Source: Gymnopilus junonius (taxonomy: Eukaryota > Basidiomycota > Agaricomycetes > Agaricales > Galerinaceae). Taken from it: a stretch of 64,000 nt of DNA. Position 1 is the first letter of the stretch. Every line of letters starts with the position of its first letter. The position numbers and the translations under genes were made by a program. Below, piece by piece: positions 23,354 to 36,330 of this stretch. The notes below the pieces were generated by a model. That model had not been told where the DNA came from and made no database searches. It saw only the letters and a program-made list of their open reading frames with translations. The stretch lies in NCBI GenBank assembly GCA_015501075.1, contig JADNYJ010000125.1, positions 58,312-122,311 on the forward strand, given 5' to 3'.

Positions 23354-26300
23354 TTAGGCTGACTTCGGTGGTTCCTTCGGAGATGATGGACTGGACGGTA
23401 CGCTTGTACCGGATTGACTTTTAGTCGGTCGTGGTCTTTGCAAGAGCTCGAGGACAGATCTCCTTCTATACATAGGGCTCGTCGGAACTGCTGCTGTCTC
23501 GTACCCCTTTTCACCCTCCATGAAGATTTTCATAGCGATTGGGTCTATGCGAAACCTTTTATTCCGCAAGGCCTCCTTGATATCATCTGGGTCTTGTCGG
23601 CCTGCAAGGACCTCACCAACACCGGTCTGGGCACCAATGGAAACAGCAGATGCGATGGTTCCCGGCTCGTGCTTCAGGCGAAGGAAGCGGCGATCTTCAA
23701 TATGGAAGAGGTGGACTATTGTGGCGAAGATAGCGAGGATGATCATTGCAGCTGCGAGTAGATGAACAGCAACGTCGCTAGAAACATTAATTAGTTATGA
23801 CTTAAAGTAAGATTGCATGAGGTATCCTACCCCAGCCAAACACGTTGCTGGAAAGTCTTAATCTGAACATTGATGTCCTCGTCGTCTCCCAGGAAATAAA
23901 CCTCTCTGGCAACAAGGGAAAGATAGAGACCCTGTGCGTGATGTGTCAGCATTGTGAAATGTAACATGAAAAGGCAGTTACTTACGTAGACCTGATCAGC
24001 CAACGCGGTCAATGTATTATTCTGAAAACTTCCGATGAAGCCCTGAGGGGTTTTAATTGCCGCTTGATAAATGCTAGCAGGAAGCTGTAGCTGGGTAGCA
24101 TTCTGTCTGCCTAAAACGAATTGATCCGGATTGGTCAGATTGAACTGGATGCCATTGTAAGCACGCCCATTCAAAGGCGGACCAGTAACATTTGCTGAAA
24201 ACGAAGAAAAATTCGAGCTCGAAGAGAACGGTCGTATCTCAGAGACTGCAGTAATGTTTCCGGTGCGTATATCTACGGCAGCATTGACTTCCCAAAGAGA
24301 CATTGAAGGATCACAGAAGGTAGCCGAGGCTTGCGCAGTAGGGATGTATCTAGAGAATATAAACGAAATGATTCTCAGTGCTTGAAGGGAAACTCACGAG
24401 AAGAACCAGAAGACAACTGAACTAAACTGTGGGGGAGATGAAGACTGGCAAGAGGGTATATTGATGCCTAATGGAATGCATTAAGGTAAATTTGCACATT
24501 TCTTTTGGATAAACGCATACCAAATAGAGTGTCAGTAGTATTAACAACATTCCATATTATTGAACATTCATTGAAAGAGGCCGTGTTTGTCCATGTGCCA
24601 GGGGATGTCTCCGTCATTTGGACCTAATACAAATTAGAAACGCACACGAAACTGTCGTTAAAAGGATTCGTACCGACACTGGTTGACAACCAGTCTCACT
24701 CTTGATGGCAGACGTATTGACGAAAGCCGTGCCATTTGTCGTCACAGCTGTGGGTAACTACATAAGTCGTAGAAGGCATGAGACTAAGAGCGGCGAAGAC
24801 GAAAAAATGAAAATGTGAACCTCAAAGGCAGCGACGGTATATGGGACTTGAATGAATGGCGGTGCCGGAAGGTCATATAGAACTGAAGCACCTGCATATC
24901 CTGCGCCGGTAAGAAATGCTATCGAGAGTTCACTTAACAACCGATGGATGAGCATAAGATCGCAAACTTACAAGTAAGATCGTTAAACTGCAAGTTTTGA
25001 TTCAAGCCGATGGCAGCCAGGTTCGTTGATGTGACGTCTAACGTCTGCTGTTTGAATGATTGACCATAATCTTACCAGATGAAATGACGCACCTGGCACT
25101 TGAGTCCATGTATTCTTCACTACCAGCAAGGCCGCGGCAAGGGGTTGAAAGCTCAAAGTGAGTATGACCATCAATGATGCAAGAGCGACCAGATAGTGTC
25201 GATTGTACGCTGCACGAGTCCATACCAAGAAGTTACTACAGATAGATTTCAGTCAAGCGAAAATCGTATCAAGTGCGATACGCTACTTGTGGCGCGTATA
25301 GTCCAACAACAGACTACGATGTGGGGGTGAATCCCCGTGAACGAGATCGACATAGGGCTGGCATATCATCAGAGAGGAGCTACGTCGGACTGGTTGAACA
25401 AATACCTGTATTTTCTTTATCTCAATGTCAGTCCAGGTCCACATGGAAACGACCTGCGGATGAATAAACATAAGCAGAGACAATCGCGATGAGATACACG
25501 AACAATGGCGGCTATTATCACTGGGGGCAGCGTCTAAGGACTGAAATTTGAATATGCAACGAAAAGATGAAAAGATGCACCTACATAAACGTAGTGAAAC
25601 GCAATAAAACCGTCAGTCGTGTCTCTAAACGGCCAACCTAAGGGCAGGGACAAAGCATGAATACGACGGGCAAAACGTATAGGGTAGTAGTCTTACCTTG
25701 GTTTTTATTGCTAAAGTGCAACCCCACTTCCAAGCCAATGGCGCAGCCAATCAAGAAAATAATCAGAGGGACCCAAAAGTAAGGCCGAAGCGGTATAGGG
25801 ATCCAAGGCTTGGATCCATCAACGCCACTGTTGGGTGGAGCGCCTGCGATAGTTGAGATACGGTATCGTTGGAGAAGGAATCAATATATACCAAGCTTAG
25901 GTATGTCCAATTTATCTGAGTGGTATGTAGCGAACTGCACATGGTTTTGTTCAGTGAGAGGCTCGTGCAAGTTACTCTCAAAAATTTCACTGGACTGGAA
26001 CACGCTTATCGACTGCTGCTGGTCATGCGGCTAAGACAGAAAATTGGCTTTGAACCAAACGAAGACGAATAAGTCGCTCACTTTCTCGTAACCAAGCGTC
26101 ATAACTGGGACAGGGTTCCGGTCATCATGCACGTTCTGTGAGCTGCTACTCTGGCCAGAAGTTCGACGATCATATCCTTTGAAAGGCATCTTGAACCCGT
26201 CTTCGTTTGCTGGGACCGCAAGAGAGGAAATAGCAGTTGCGTCCGAATTGACCGACTGATACATGTTCGTATTGCGTTCAGAAGGCGAAGGAGTAGCAGA

Positions 26301-26366
26301 AATTCGTATTTCGACTATATAGGGAGATGAATGCTGGTTGTAGGGACTGTGCAAGCTTTCTTCCAA
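23354..26366 (-). CDS. Large multi-pass membrane protein (DUF3433-like)
   Basis: The minus-strand locus runs from about 26366 to the stop at 23354-23356 with many short introns. The N-terminal part is Ser-rich and cytosolic in character (about 26060-26330). Hydrophobic segments include PYFWVPLIIFLIGCAIGLEV (about 25720-25780), a stretch near 25480-25620, one near 25085-25190 (YLVALASLMVILTLSFQPL) and a last one at about 23700-23750 (MIILAIFATIVHLF). The C-terminus is conserved-looking and basic (HEPGTIASAVSIGAQTGVG, then VLAGRQDPDDIKEAL). The arrangement of membrane segments around extracellular Ser/Thr-rich parts recalls fungal DUF3433 proteins of unknown function. The first exon and start codon are uncertain; MYQSVNSD near 26264 is one candidate. 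Confidence 0.55.
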
Positions 26367-26993
26367 TATCAGAACAGAAATAGTTCACGCAGTCTTCGAT
26401 CGATGCCCTCGCGGCTTTCGTCCAGTCTATTAGCTTTGTTCCACAGGTTATGCGAGATTTTCTGGCAGAGGGGTTGAGATGACAGAGGACAAATAAGTGG
26501 CCTGTGAAGCTCGAAGGTCATAGCAAGGGGTCTTCGAAACTGCTACGAAACGGGAAGATGATTGACAGATGGATCAAGAATCCTTAAGTTAAATGTAACT
26601 CGAGGCATCATTGCGGTTGTCTGTAGGTGTGCTTCGTGGAAACACAGGCAGTGGTAAAGATAGACGGAGTGAGTACAAGTTGTACATAGGAGGGATTACA
26701 TCATCACTCTCTTTCATCCACAACCGTCTCGACTGTTGAATTAGCAAAATGCATCCACAAATTCAATCAACGATGGTCTACAGACATTTTTCGCAGTATC
26801 TCCTTAGATTAAATCGAGTTCCGGAACATTAATATCGATTACGAACCGTTGGGATCATACTACCTCCCAGCATCACTTCCCAAGGAGTCCTCGGGTATAA
26901 CTCTACTATGTAAGCCTGTCAAGCAAGGGAAAATGCTGGCAGCCTAAAGCTCTCCTCTCAATCATTCGTGTACGACTTCAGCTTCGTCTGCCT
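26367..26993. other. Divergent intergenic region before the KAR5-like gene
   Basis: About 630 bp between a minus-strand and a plus-strand gene. A short imperfect palindrome, GTACAA-G-TTGTAC, lies near 26673-26686. I see no other feature. Confidence 0.35.
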
Positions 26994-29151
26994 ATGCTTG
27001 TCCTTAGCTTGCTCTTGATACTGTCGCCTCTGGCCTCTCGTGCCATTTCTTGGCCAAGGCGTTCGGGATCTGTACAGAAACCTGAAAAAACTTCAGAAGA
27101 ACTCCAGCAAATCCTCAATATCGGTACCGTTGCTTCAACGAGTGTTCTTCGATCGTTCTTTTTGAGGCTCCTAACACATTACCAGATGGACTTCTTGATG
27201 AAGAGGATTACAATTCTTTGAGGCTGAACCTTGGTGCGAATATCTGGCTTTGCATTCATTCTTGATTTCAAACATGGTTGCTGCTCCGAAGACGCTTTAC
27301 AAGCCTACTCGCGTAAACCTGACTGTTTTAAGAAAGCTGCAGCTACGATTCGCAGTCGATGTACAGACCTGGACATGGACGAAGAAGCAAGAGTTACTGG
27401 TAATACGCGTTCTGCATTTTCCGGCTGCGCACTTTACTTCACTTTCGTTGACATCTCAAAGCTGCGATATCCATGACTCTATGCGAAGTGGCGACAGCAA
27501 AGCACTATTCCCTTCCCCTTGAATGTCTCCCATACTCGCATGACAACGCGCATATAAAGACCAAGAGACATATGTCGTTACAGAGTCTAGGAGAATGTGT
27601 CGAGTAAGGCTCACCTGGTTGTTTCAATCTCATCCATTTCCAATATCTGCCTAGTTCTCTCGCTCGAAGTGCACAATTCTGGTCCAGTTACTCTGGATAT
27701 TTGCGGGAAGTTCGTAAGTCGAGGTCGAAGTTGTCCTTTTCGCCTTCTTCAGAGCGCATATATCCCCTGATACCAGTATTTTCAAGCGCAACTGTGCCAT
27801 GCGTTTCGACGTTGGCATGATATCGGTATGCGATATTTGTCAAATTCATGAATATCGCCAACTCTGACCTATTTCTAGACCTGGCTCGTGATATTTACCA
27901 CAACGCAACTGTGGAGAAGTTGGCTCTGGTTCGATTTCTCGTCAATAGGGAGAAAAAGGCGGACCAGGTCGTTGAGGAGATGATAAAGCAGAGTTCGGTG
28001 AGCATTTCAAAGAATGGCGTCCTAGGTATCCTTCAACGGGACTTGCAGAACATGTACGACCTCAGTCTAGAAATGCGATCTCTTTCAGAAGATAATCGAT
28101 TGAACATGAACGCACTTGTCGAGCTACTCCGCGAAGAAATCCGCAATGTAGGCTGCCTCGAGTTATTGATGAATCTTGTAGTCATTGCCATAGATTTTGA
28201 GTGACTTCAAAGAAGCGAATCTTGAATTGCTAGCTCAGGCGGAAGACTTCAACAGTGGTTCTCTAATACTCGTTAGTGACTCTGTCTCTTCTTCAGCCAT
28301 ATTCTTACGCATCGCGGCTCGATCAGGTTCAGACTAGCTTGGCCGATACGTTCCAGCGCGTAAGTGACCGCAGGAAGTCCGGCCGCGATATCTAGTCAAC
28401 CTTTTGGATATGATAGCATTCCAACGACTTGGAGGCTCTGTTGCATTTATTTGGACCGGCTCTTGATTCTCGCTTTGACAATCTGTTTGCACGCAATGAA
28501 GCGCAATACCGACAGCTAGACGTCCTTATTGTACGAAAACGACCTTTGAATTTCAAGCACCTGACTGACGTTTTTATTAGTCAGATACCTACACGCGCTG
28601 GATTGATCTAGGCCACTCGTTGACAGAGATGAAAGTAGTCTGCATCTGTCGCTCTTTGTATTGTGGCGCAAGCATTCTGACAATATGCGCCCTCTCAGGA
28701 CGTTTCTCAGCTATCCGCTGACGCCGCTCGTGTGTCGACGGCCCTGGAGGTTGCATTGAATGAGGCTCAGAAGCTTCAGGGGATTCAGTCCGAGGCCTCC
28801 TTGGCTGCATCAGAATTGCTGAGTGCTGTTAATCATCTGACTGAGCTCAGTCAAGCCGAACTAGAGGCAATCAACGGCTCCGCACATCTGATAAAACAGC
28901 GCCTTGAGCTTCGTATTGAAGAGGTCAATGTGCCGTGGAAAAGCTGGGTGATCAAAATATTGGAACTGGTCTATTGGGGTGATGCGTTATTAAGGCGAAC
29001 AGATGGTTCACTCACACGCCTATTTTTAGGCGACCATAGCTCGATCTCTTTGGCCGAAAGAATCATGTCGAGCAAGCTTATTTTCTCTGTACTAAGTATT
29101 AGTTGGATCGCGTTCCGGACGCTATTATCTGCCTTGACGGTGCGTTTTTGA
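26994..29151 (+). CDS. KAR5: KAR5/Tht1-like nuclear fusion (karyogamy) protein
   Basis: Kar5/Tht1 proteins sit in the ER/nuclear envelope and are needed for nuclear membrane fusion after mating. The ATG at 26994 opens a signal peptide (MLVLSLLLILSPLASRA). After short introns come a cysteine-bearing domain (KPDCFKKAAATIRSRCTDL, then AAISMTLCEVATAKHYSLP, LECLP, SLGECVE), the block VEKLALVRFLVNREKKADQV, and long coiled-coil stretches (27940-28200, 28715-28950). The C-terminal hydrophobic segments (KLIFSVLSISWIAFRTLLSAL, about 29075-29140) fit the family's membrane anchors. The Cys-domain, coiled coil and C-terminal anchor layout is the main basis for the call. I did not need frame corrections. 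The exact last exon is uncertain. Confidence 0.65.
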
Positions 29152-29592
29152 CTATGGCCGTTATTATCCGAGTATGACGGTCAGTAGAGCCTGTGGATGG
29201 TTCTTTTTATTTTAACGAGGAAGTTCTTTATGGAAAGATTGTCGCGGGTCCTTGGCTGGTGAGTCAGGCTGATTGATGGAGTGGAGATGAAGGACGATAA
29301 CAAGGCAAAGTGTAAGCTCAAGCAGCGATCCTGCTGCGACTGCACACTTGCAGCCCTCACGGCGATACAGACGAATAGCATTTGTTACGCTTACTGGAGG
29401 TGAAGATAGTAGACGGTGTAAATAGATTTGGAACTTGGACAATGGGGCTTGAGTAAATTCCAAATTTGCGTGGGAATAACAACACTTTTGGGGCGGCGTG
29501 GATGCAGCTGCTGACCTTATAGCCGTCAGGTTCCCAACATTATGTTCCATTGAACTTATTGCTGTCCTGCCTCGAGTTTCCGTCTTTGGGCC
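29152..29592. other. Intergenic region between the KAR5-like and RBR genes
   Basis: About 440 bp holding the 3' end of one gene and the promoter of the next. The minus-strand open frame here has no recognisable domain and overlaps the next gene's first exon, so I do not call it. Confidence 0.3.
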
Positions 29593-32500
29593 ATGCCGAC
29601 CGCAACAGGGTCGCCCTCCTCCGCCCCTGCGATCTCCTCCCGTCCTGATGGTGTTGTGCGCCATGTTTCCAAGTCCAAAGCGAAGAAAGGAAGAGCCAAT
29701 TCAGAGTCCACTGCTGTTCATGTGCCCATGTTACCTCCCGGTTCGACTCCCACAGTCAGCTTTTAATTTCGTTTTTGTGGCCCTTTCTCTTATCGAGTCA
29801 TCTAGGCTGTACCGTTCGACGTCAAGTCTATCTTGCCCGACTGCAAGTCTCCGAAAACTTTTCTAAATTACAGGAAGCTTCTTCCGCGTATAAAGTGCGC
29901 ATTATCTTGTACCAATTCACTATCTTGTACCTTACCTTGTACTTGCCTAATTCGCGTACAGCACAACCGCTCTCAAACTTATTCTTTCCAATGTATCGAT
30001 GGCGAAAGCCGAACCTCTCATCGCGAACCCTCATCCAATTCCTCGACCGTCGTCCATGATCGACCCTCCGCTCGGAGTAGGGACACAACATCTTCGTCAG
30101 ACCCGCCTAGTAGAGAGCAATTTACCGCATTTGGGATTGAGGTTTGTGTATACGTCTGTGTCTCTAAGCTGTGTTGACATTGTGATTGTAGGCGTTCCCA
30201 ACCGCTGCTGTCTGCAATGATATATGCTTCGATTTTGTCAGTGAGAGGCGGTGGTGCTCACGTGGAAGGCAATGTCCACGGGTTCATCCTCTACACAAGC
30301 TACCATTCTTGCCAATGGCCCTCGAGGAAAGCCGACGGATCTCGAGGATGAGATTCAGTCAGGCACAAGATATGGATTCCTCCCCGCAGGCGGTTCAACT
30401 TGCTGATGACTCTGAGTCAAGCCCATACCTTTCACAAGCTCATTCAATTCAGCTACCCGATCCTACCATACGAGTCAAGTTGCCACCCAGCTCGCCAAAC
30501 ACTGTATCCTCACCCCCTGTACACCCCTCTCTCCCTTCAAAACCCTCCTTGTCATTCTCTCGGCCCTCTGCTAGAATGATGTCCTCTTCTGCGAACCTTT
30601 CAAAAGAGCTGAAAACCAGAAGGCAGGAGGAAGTAGATGACCGCCATCATTCGGGCATGAAGAAGACACCTTGGGGGAACCGTGCTCCATCAGACACCAG
30701 CAGTTCATCGGGCGACAGTGATGATGCCGCCGTGTATCCGTCCCATCCTCGGTTCTGGGAGTCACATACGGAGCCAAGCGCGTGGTTATCTGACGACGAG
30801 GAACCGGCACAAGAAGCGTCGCTCCCTTCTCAAGGTTCAGTTGGCCGCTCTCAGGCCGTCTCAACGGCTAAGGGGCCCGTCGCGTTCTCCTCTGTGCTGA
30901 ATCACCAACAGTCGGAAACGCGTCATGTTCACCAAGACAACCAGCAGGCTAGTGATCCTTCCCCGACTAAAAAGCATCCCCGACCGAAGAATAAAGAAAG
31001 GTGCATAAATTGGCTTCATAATAAGTGCACGAGAGGGTATGATTGCCATTACATTCACGAGGACCTTGAGTATGACGACGAGGAGCCGGTAAAGAGAATA
31101 CACTATATATGTCTTTACGTTCTTCTGAATCCCTCGCTTTAGGAACCCCCAAAGCCTCCGGCTACATTTGGTACTGTTTTGCATAACCACATGCACCTAC
31201 GTTTTGGGTCGGGATTCGAGGTCACGGAATTCAGGACTGGCTTCGAATCGCGATGCCTGATCATGTCTCGTTTGCCGAGGAACATTACAGATGCCAAGTT
31301 GAAGAGTTTGTTGCAGGATTTTGGAGAGGTTGTTGAAATTCGGCGGCCTCAGTCCCTTGCGCCAAATGCCCTTTTAAAGGTCAAAGTTTTCTTTTCAGAA
31401 TCTTCAGAGGCATACAAGGCGTTAACTGCCCTCCACAATGCACGCCGTTTTGGCCAAACATTGGACTGTCGTCTGTCCGTCGACTCAAAAGCAGGTGGTG
31501 CCTTCGTCAACAATACTGACATTAGGATCGACTGGGAAGGTCCTGGTATAAATGTCTTCATGGGCTATGCAACGGAAGAGCTGGCTAACGAGGCTATTTG
31601 CAAGGCACGCTTCACCCCCTATGGTGATTTCATGACCCAGGCTGCTCTTCACAACGGTATTCCGGCTGTCGGTCAGATAACTGTCAAGTTTACTGGCTTA
31701 CCCTTTGGTGTGACGGAAGAAGGCATGGAGATTTATGGACCTCATCAGGGTATGGTCACCCAGGGCCTAAATCGCAAAGATTTCACCATCGAGGACACGA
31801 TCAATGGCGTGAAAAAGCTCTTGCGTCACCCTAATTGCAAACCTCTTGAAGTTGATTTCAGGCCACCTCCTTACAAGGCATGCAAGCTGCGTGCTTGGGC
31901 AGTTTACGCGAATCCGAATGATGCACAAAAGGCTGCTGAGCATCTTAATGGCCGCAAAATGGATTCCCTGGGCAATACCAAGATCTTCGCGAAACACATC
32001 AGGACAATCTCTTTTTCCCTGTCGCCGCCCAAGTTCCTCAAGGCTGCTCCAGAAGTCAGGGCTTTCTCGGACCATCTTTTCAAGCAGGGAGGCAGCTACA
32101 GCCTCACAATTATTGACAAGCAGATGTCTTTCACCCTCAGATTGTGTGGCGAAGATGTGAAGGTGCTTGTACGGCTCAAGTCAGAATTGGAGCGCATGCT
32201 GAATGGAGAGCCGCTTTTGAAGGATGACAAGGTTGCATGGGACGACTTCTTTGGTCGGCCGTCTGGTGTCACCTTCCTTCAAGACCTTCAGCGAGAACAC
32301 CGCGGCGTTGTTATCGACAACTATGTCGGGAGACGATCGATTCGCTTGTTTGGCCTTGCCGAGAAGCGACGCGTTGTTCGAGAAAAGATTCTCGAGAAGT
32401 TGTCACAACTGCAGGCACGCAAGTGGCATATCATTCCACTGCATGGTCGGCTTATGAGCGTCCTCTTGAAAGGGGAATTTACCTCATTGCAGGATGAGCT

Positions 32501-33280
32501 AGGTTCCGACAATGTCTTATTGGATCTTTTGGGGCCTGCCCTCAAAGTACGAGGAGATATCGAGGCTTTCAACACAGCGATGGAAGTAGTAAATGTGGCA
32601 AAGCTGAAGCACAAGGCGTCGCAATGGAATCCACCTTTGCAATACTCTCTCGATGAATGCCCTGTCTGTTTCGACAAGGTGTCTTCTGGCATCAAGCTTG
32701 AATGCGGCCACTCATGGTGTCGTAACTGCTTGAAGAGGTATCTGGAAGCGGCCATTGAACAGAAGTTTTTCCTCTGAAATGCTTGGGCAATGCGGCTAAA
32801 TGTACTGAACGCATTCCTCTGCTGGCAGCTCGGGAAGTGTTGCCGGCTGGTAGCTTAGACTCCCTCATTCAAGCTGCTTTCTCCGCACATGTACAGACCC
32901 ACTCCGAGTTCCATTTCTGCCCGACGCCTGATTGTCCGCAAGTGTACCGTGCTGCTCAGGAGGGTGTATTCCTCCAGTGTCCGTCGTGTCTTGTGAGGAT
33001 ATGCCCAAATTGCCACACGGACGCGCACGACGGTCTGACATGCTTCGAGGCGAAACACGGCGATGATTTGTTCGATGAATGGGCCGACCAGCATGACGTG
33101 AAGGGCTGCCCTGGATGCAAGATGGCGATAGAGAAAGATGAAGGCTGCAACCATATGATGTGCACAATGTGTAAGACACATATATGCTGGGTTTGCCTGC
33201 AGACGTTCCCCAACGGGGATGGCATTTATGCCCACATGAGAAGTGAACACGGCGACTTTGGACTTGGGCCTATCATTTGA
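29593..33280 (+). CDS. CCCH-RRM-RBR E3 ubiquitin ligase
   Basis: ATG 29593 (MPTATGSPSS) starts a multi-exon gene ending at TGA about 33280. A first CCCH finger (C-x9-C-x5-C-x3-H) lies at about 30208-30285 and a second (CINWLHNKCTRGYDCHYIH) at about 31003-31060. An RRM-like domain follows (SRLPRNITDAKLKSLLQDFG, about 31265-31330), then about 350 residues of further RNA-binding-like sequence. The C-terminus is RING1 (CPVCFDKVSSGIKLECGHSW, about 32659), IBR (FCPTPDCPQVY, CPSCLVRICPNC) and RING2 (CPGCKMAIEKDEGCNHMMC). The RING2 catalytic Cys codon is 33146-33148. A one-base loss near 32771 (CC for CCC) puts a stop inside RING1. The layout resembles the C-terminal half of plant DEAH11-type helicase-RBR proteins without the helicase. 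The target is unknown. Confidence 0.8.
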
Positions 33281-34206
33281 AGATTTGTTGATGTTTTGTT
33301 TCGGTTTGTATTTTTTCTTCTTTCCTATGTCTGGGGTTGTTGTTTCTCTTTCTTTATTCCCTTTTCGTTCTGCGTATGCGCGTTCTGTTCTCACGCGACG
33401 GGCAAACAACTGCCCAAATGGATCAAAGTGAGCATTTTCATACTAGAAAATGCTGACTTTGGGCCGATTGGACCGCCGCGTCATCACATCTACTCACGAC
33501 CCCTACTCGGATTATTTAAGTGTATTCCCTGTATTTTGGAAAAGTACCCCCACCCTGTTCGCTACTTTTTGCTGATTCACGAAAATAGTTGTAAATGTAT
33601 TCCACGATGTACTACTAATCGGTGTATTCTCTAAACGGAAGGTTCGTAAATCCCACTTCCTGCAATAGATTGTAAAGCCTTGTCTCAACCACAGCAATAA
33701 ATGAGAAATGAAGAAAACCCTATGTAAGTGCCTGCTTCGTAAAATGGAAAAACAAGTGTATTGAGTTACATAATAGCTGGCCAGTACGGTATACTTGATT
33801 GTAAGATAAGTTAGCTAACAGGCACCTTCGCGACCCGACGACTCAGATGCTCATAGAAGACGGGAGTGGTGCATGCATAAATTAGATGGGGGTTGTTAAT
33901 GTACACTCTTTTGAATTACAACATATACACCAGCGATGAATTTAAGGAAGAAACTGAAGTTTGATTAAAGATGAACATGGCTTGGCCTTTCTAGGACTGC
34001 ATGTGCCTGTTGAGAAGAATGTGTGGGACGCCTTGAGCGACGTTGATAAGTTGATCGAGAATCGACAGCGTGAAATAAATAGTTTGCCTCCTTGATGAAA
34101 AATGATTGTGGGAGAGAAGAAAGAAAGATAAAGCAGACGGCACGTGGAATTGCATTATATGGGTATGATGGGCGCTTGATTCCCTGGGGGTATAAGCATT
34201 GTGACG
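33281..34206. other. Convergent intergenic region
   Basis: About 930 bp between two convergent 3' ends. It is T-rich on the left, as expected for 3' untranslated sequence. I see no gene or repeat. Confidence 0.35.
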
Positions 34207-36190
34207 TTAGACCTTGTATTCGTAAACGACGAACTGCAGAAAGAAAGGTCAGCGACACGAATACGAAGGAAAGAGCGCGGGAACTTACAGCATCATAAGG
34301 ACATTCGGGAGGTTCGCCGCGTCTAGGCAAACTCTGCGGCAGCTCCGGGCGCTCTGTCCAGGCAGCAAAAATACGGTTGTGGTCCTGGTATCCCTCGTCT
34401 GAAGGAGGATATGTTCTAAGCTCATCAGGAAAAGCTTTCTCTGAAGGAGCATAGACAATGTAGCCATCCGCAGTGAGATGATCGCCGCGCCTATTCCAGA
34501 AGCCCTTGCGGAGCTTCTCGCGGTAGTGTGGAGGAGGCGTGCGCTGGACGGGGAGGATTGGAGGGCGCTGCACCAAACGAGGAGGCGGAGGAAGAGGGTT
34601 GGAGAGGGTGGACGTAGTGTCTGAGCGTGTGGGGGGAGAACTGCGGATAGGATTGGGTAACGGACCGTGTGGAGGGCTGGACATTAGGTTGGCGCTAGGA
34701 GGGGAGGTTGGATATGCGACGGCAGGTGGAGTAGTATTGTTGGAGGAGGAGCGCAGAGGAGAGGCGTGATTAGAAGATGGACCGGACGAAGGAGATGGAC
34801 GAGAGGATGAGGAAGGGTTGGCATTGCGCGGAGACGAGGTGGAAGATGAGTAGTGAGGGTCGACGTAGGTCGTGTGCCTGGTTCCGAGCTTGTCCCTGTC
34901 CCTTTCACGTTCACGCTCTCTCTGGCTCTCGCGTTCTTTGTCTCTCTCCTTCTCGCGATCGCGACTTTTGGACGGCAGAGGCTGTGGCGGAGGAAATGAA
35001 GGCATCTGCGGGGGGTAGGAAAGTTGGGATTTCGGAGGGTTTGGAAGGGAGTTGGCATGATGGTGAGGAGGAGGAGAGTGATGGGCTGTTCCATTTCCAC
35101 TGACGGGCAGCTGCTGTGGAGTGCCACTGCCTGTGCCGGCGAAGCGACTTGCGGGTGCCTCGGGGATGGTGTCGAGTGATTGGGTAGCGAGAAGGGGGTT
35201 TGGATGGTTGTTCCGGACGGAACGGAGACCTTTAGAAGGTGCAGGTAGCGGAGTGTTTGAGAGGACGAGAGGAGAGAGGATGCTGTCAGGCTCGTCGGAG
35301 AAATGGTCGGTCAAAACAGGTGCCGGCCCGAAGTCAGGCTTTGTGGGCGAGGATGAGTAAAGGGAAGAAAATGATGAGGATGCGGTGAGAGGGAGGGAAG
35401 AATGGCGAGTTAGGGGATTTGTGTTTGCACTGCTGCTTGAGCCGATGCTCATCTGGGAGATGCGAGAGGAAAGCTGGGAATCCATAGACGATTTTGAGCT
35501 GCGGGACGGAGTGCGGTTGGGGGAGGATGTGGGGTCGCTGCCATTACGGTAGTGCTCTGGGGTGCGGACGATCTTGCTGGAGAAAGTGGGCTGGAGCTCG
35601 ATCTTTGCAGTGAAGGACTCGTTCTTTTCTGGATTGCTGTCTGGGGATGGATCTGAAGGATCCTGATCGAGGTCGCGGGGCTTCCATATCCAGGGAGTCT
35701 CGTGGCCTCGCTTGTAGTACTCTTCCCTACAAAGCAGTCAGCTGTGTGTGAGAATGGCAAGAGAAGGGACATACACCGTAGCAGGGGTCATGTTGAACAG
35801 ACCGAGGGGGTTGTCGGAGAGTTCTGTGGCGAGATATTCTGCGCTTGGCTCGCGGGGCTGTCTCTTGTAGGGATTGAAGGAGGCGTGATGGGAGGGCTGT
35901 GGGGGCTGGGCGGGCTGCTGCGATGGGTTGGACTGGGGCTGCTGAGGGATCCAGTGGTGGCTTGGGATCCAGGGCACATGCTGCTGCTGCTGCTGCTGGG
36001 CACTGCGCTTGTAGGCTGGGTTATATTGCCACACACCGGCATTCCAGGCCTGTGGGTTGACGGACACGCCGGGGGGTATGGGCGGGGCGCCTGGATAGGG
36101 AGGAGGCCCTGGTGCCCAGTTTGGCGCAGAGGAATAACTGCGCTGGGGGTAAGGGGGATACGGGGGATATGGCGGGACATATGCCGCCAT
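34207..36190 (-). CDS. Proline/serine-rich, low-complexity conserved protein
   Basis: ATG 36190 (MAAYVPPYPPYPPYPQRSYS) to stop 34207-34209. Two introns are clear: 55-60 nt near 35715-35776, and one near 34216-34288 before the last codons (FVVYEYKV). The protein holds a Pro/Tyr-rich start, a six-Gln run (CAG-type repeat near 35985), the conserved-looking block EEYYKRGHETPWIWKPRDL, long Ser/Pro-rich disorder, an Arg/Glu/Asp-rich alternating stretch (about 34870-34975) and a C-terminal ordered block (YREKLRKGFWNRRGDHLTAD). I do not recognise a named domain. The last block is the best candidate for a folded, interacting region. No frame corrections are needed. Confidence 0.7.
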
Positions 36191-36330
36191 CCTGGGGGGC
36201 TGTATGAGCAAAACAAGGGGATAAAGACAGGGACTTACAGACTCAGTGTGGCGCAGAGGTCAACTAATGTCTGTGTTTGGCTCTGTTGTGATCTCCCTCC
36301 TTACGTTTGTTGACTCTCTCAGATACCGTC

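Noticed and set aside
29212..29664. Minus-strand 150-residue frame between the KAR5-like and RBR genes
   Set aside because: No domain, no sensible start context, and it overlaps the first exon of the RBR gene.
34539..35360. Plus-strand open frames opposite the proline-rich gene
   Set aside because: They are reverse-strand shadows of Ser/Pro-rich codons; the minus-strand gene has clean splice sites and a conserved C-terminal block.
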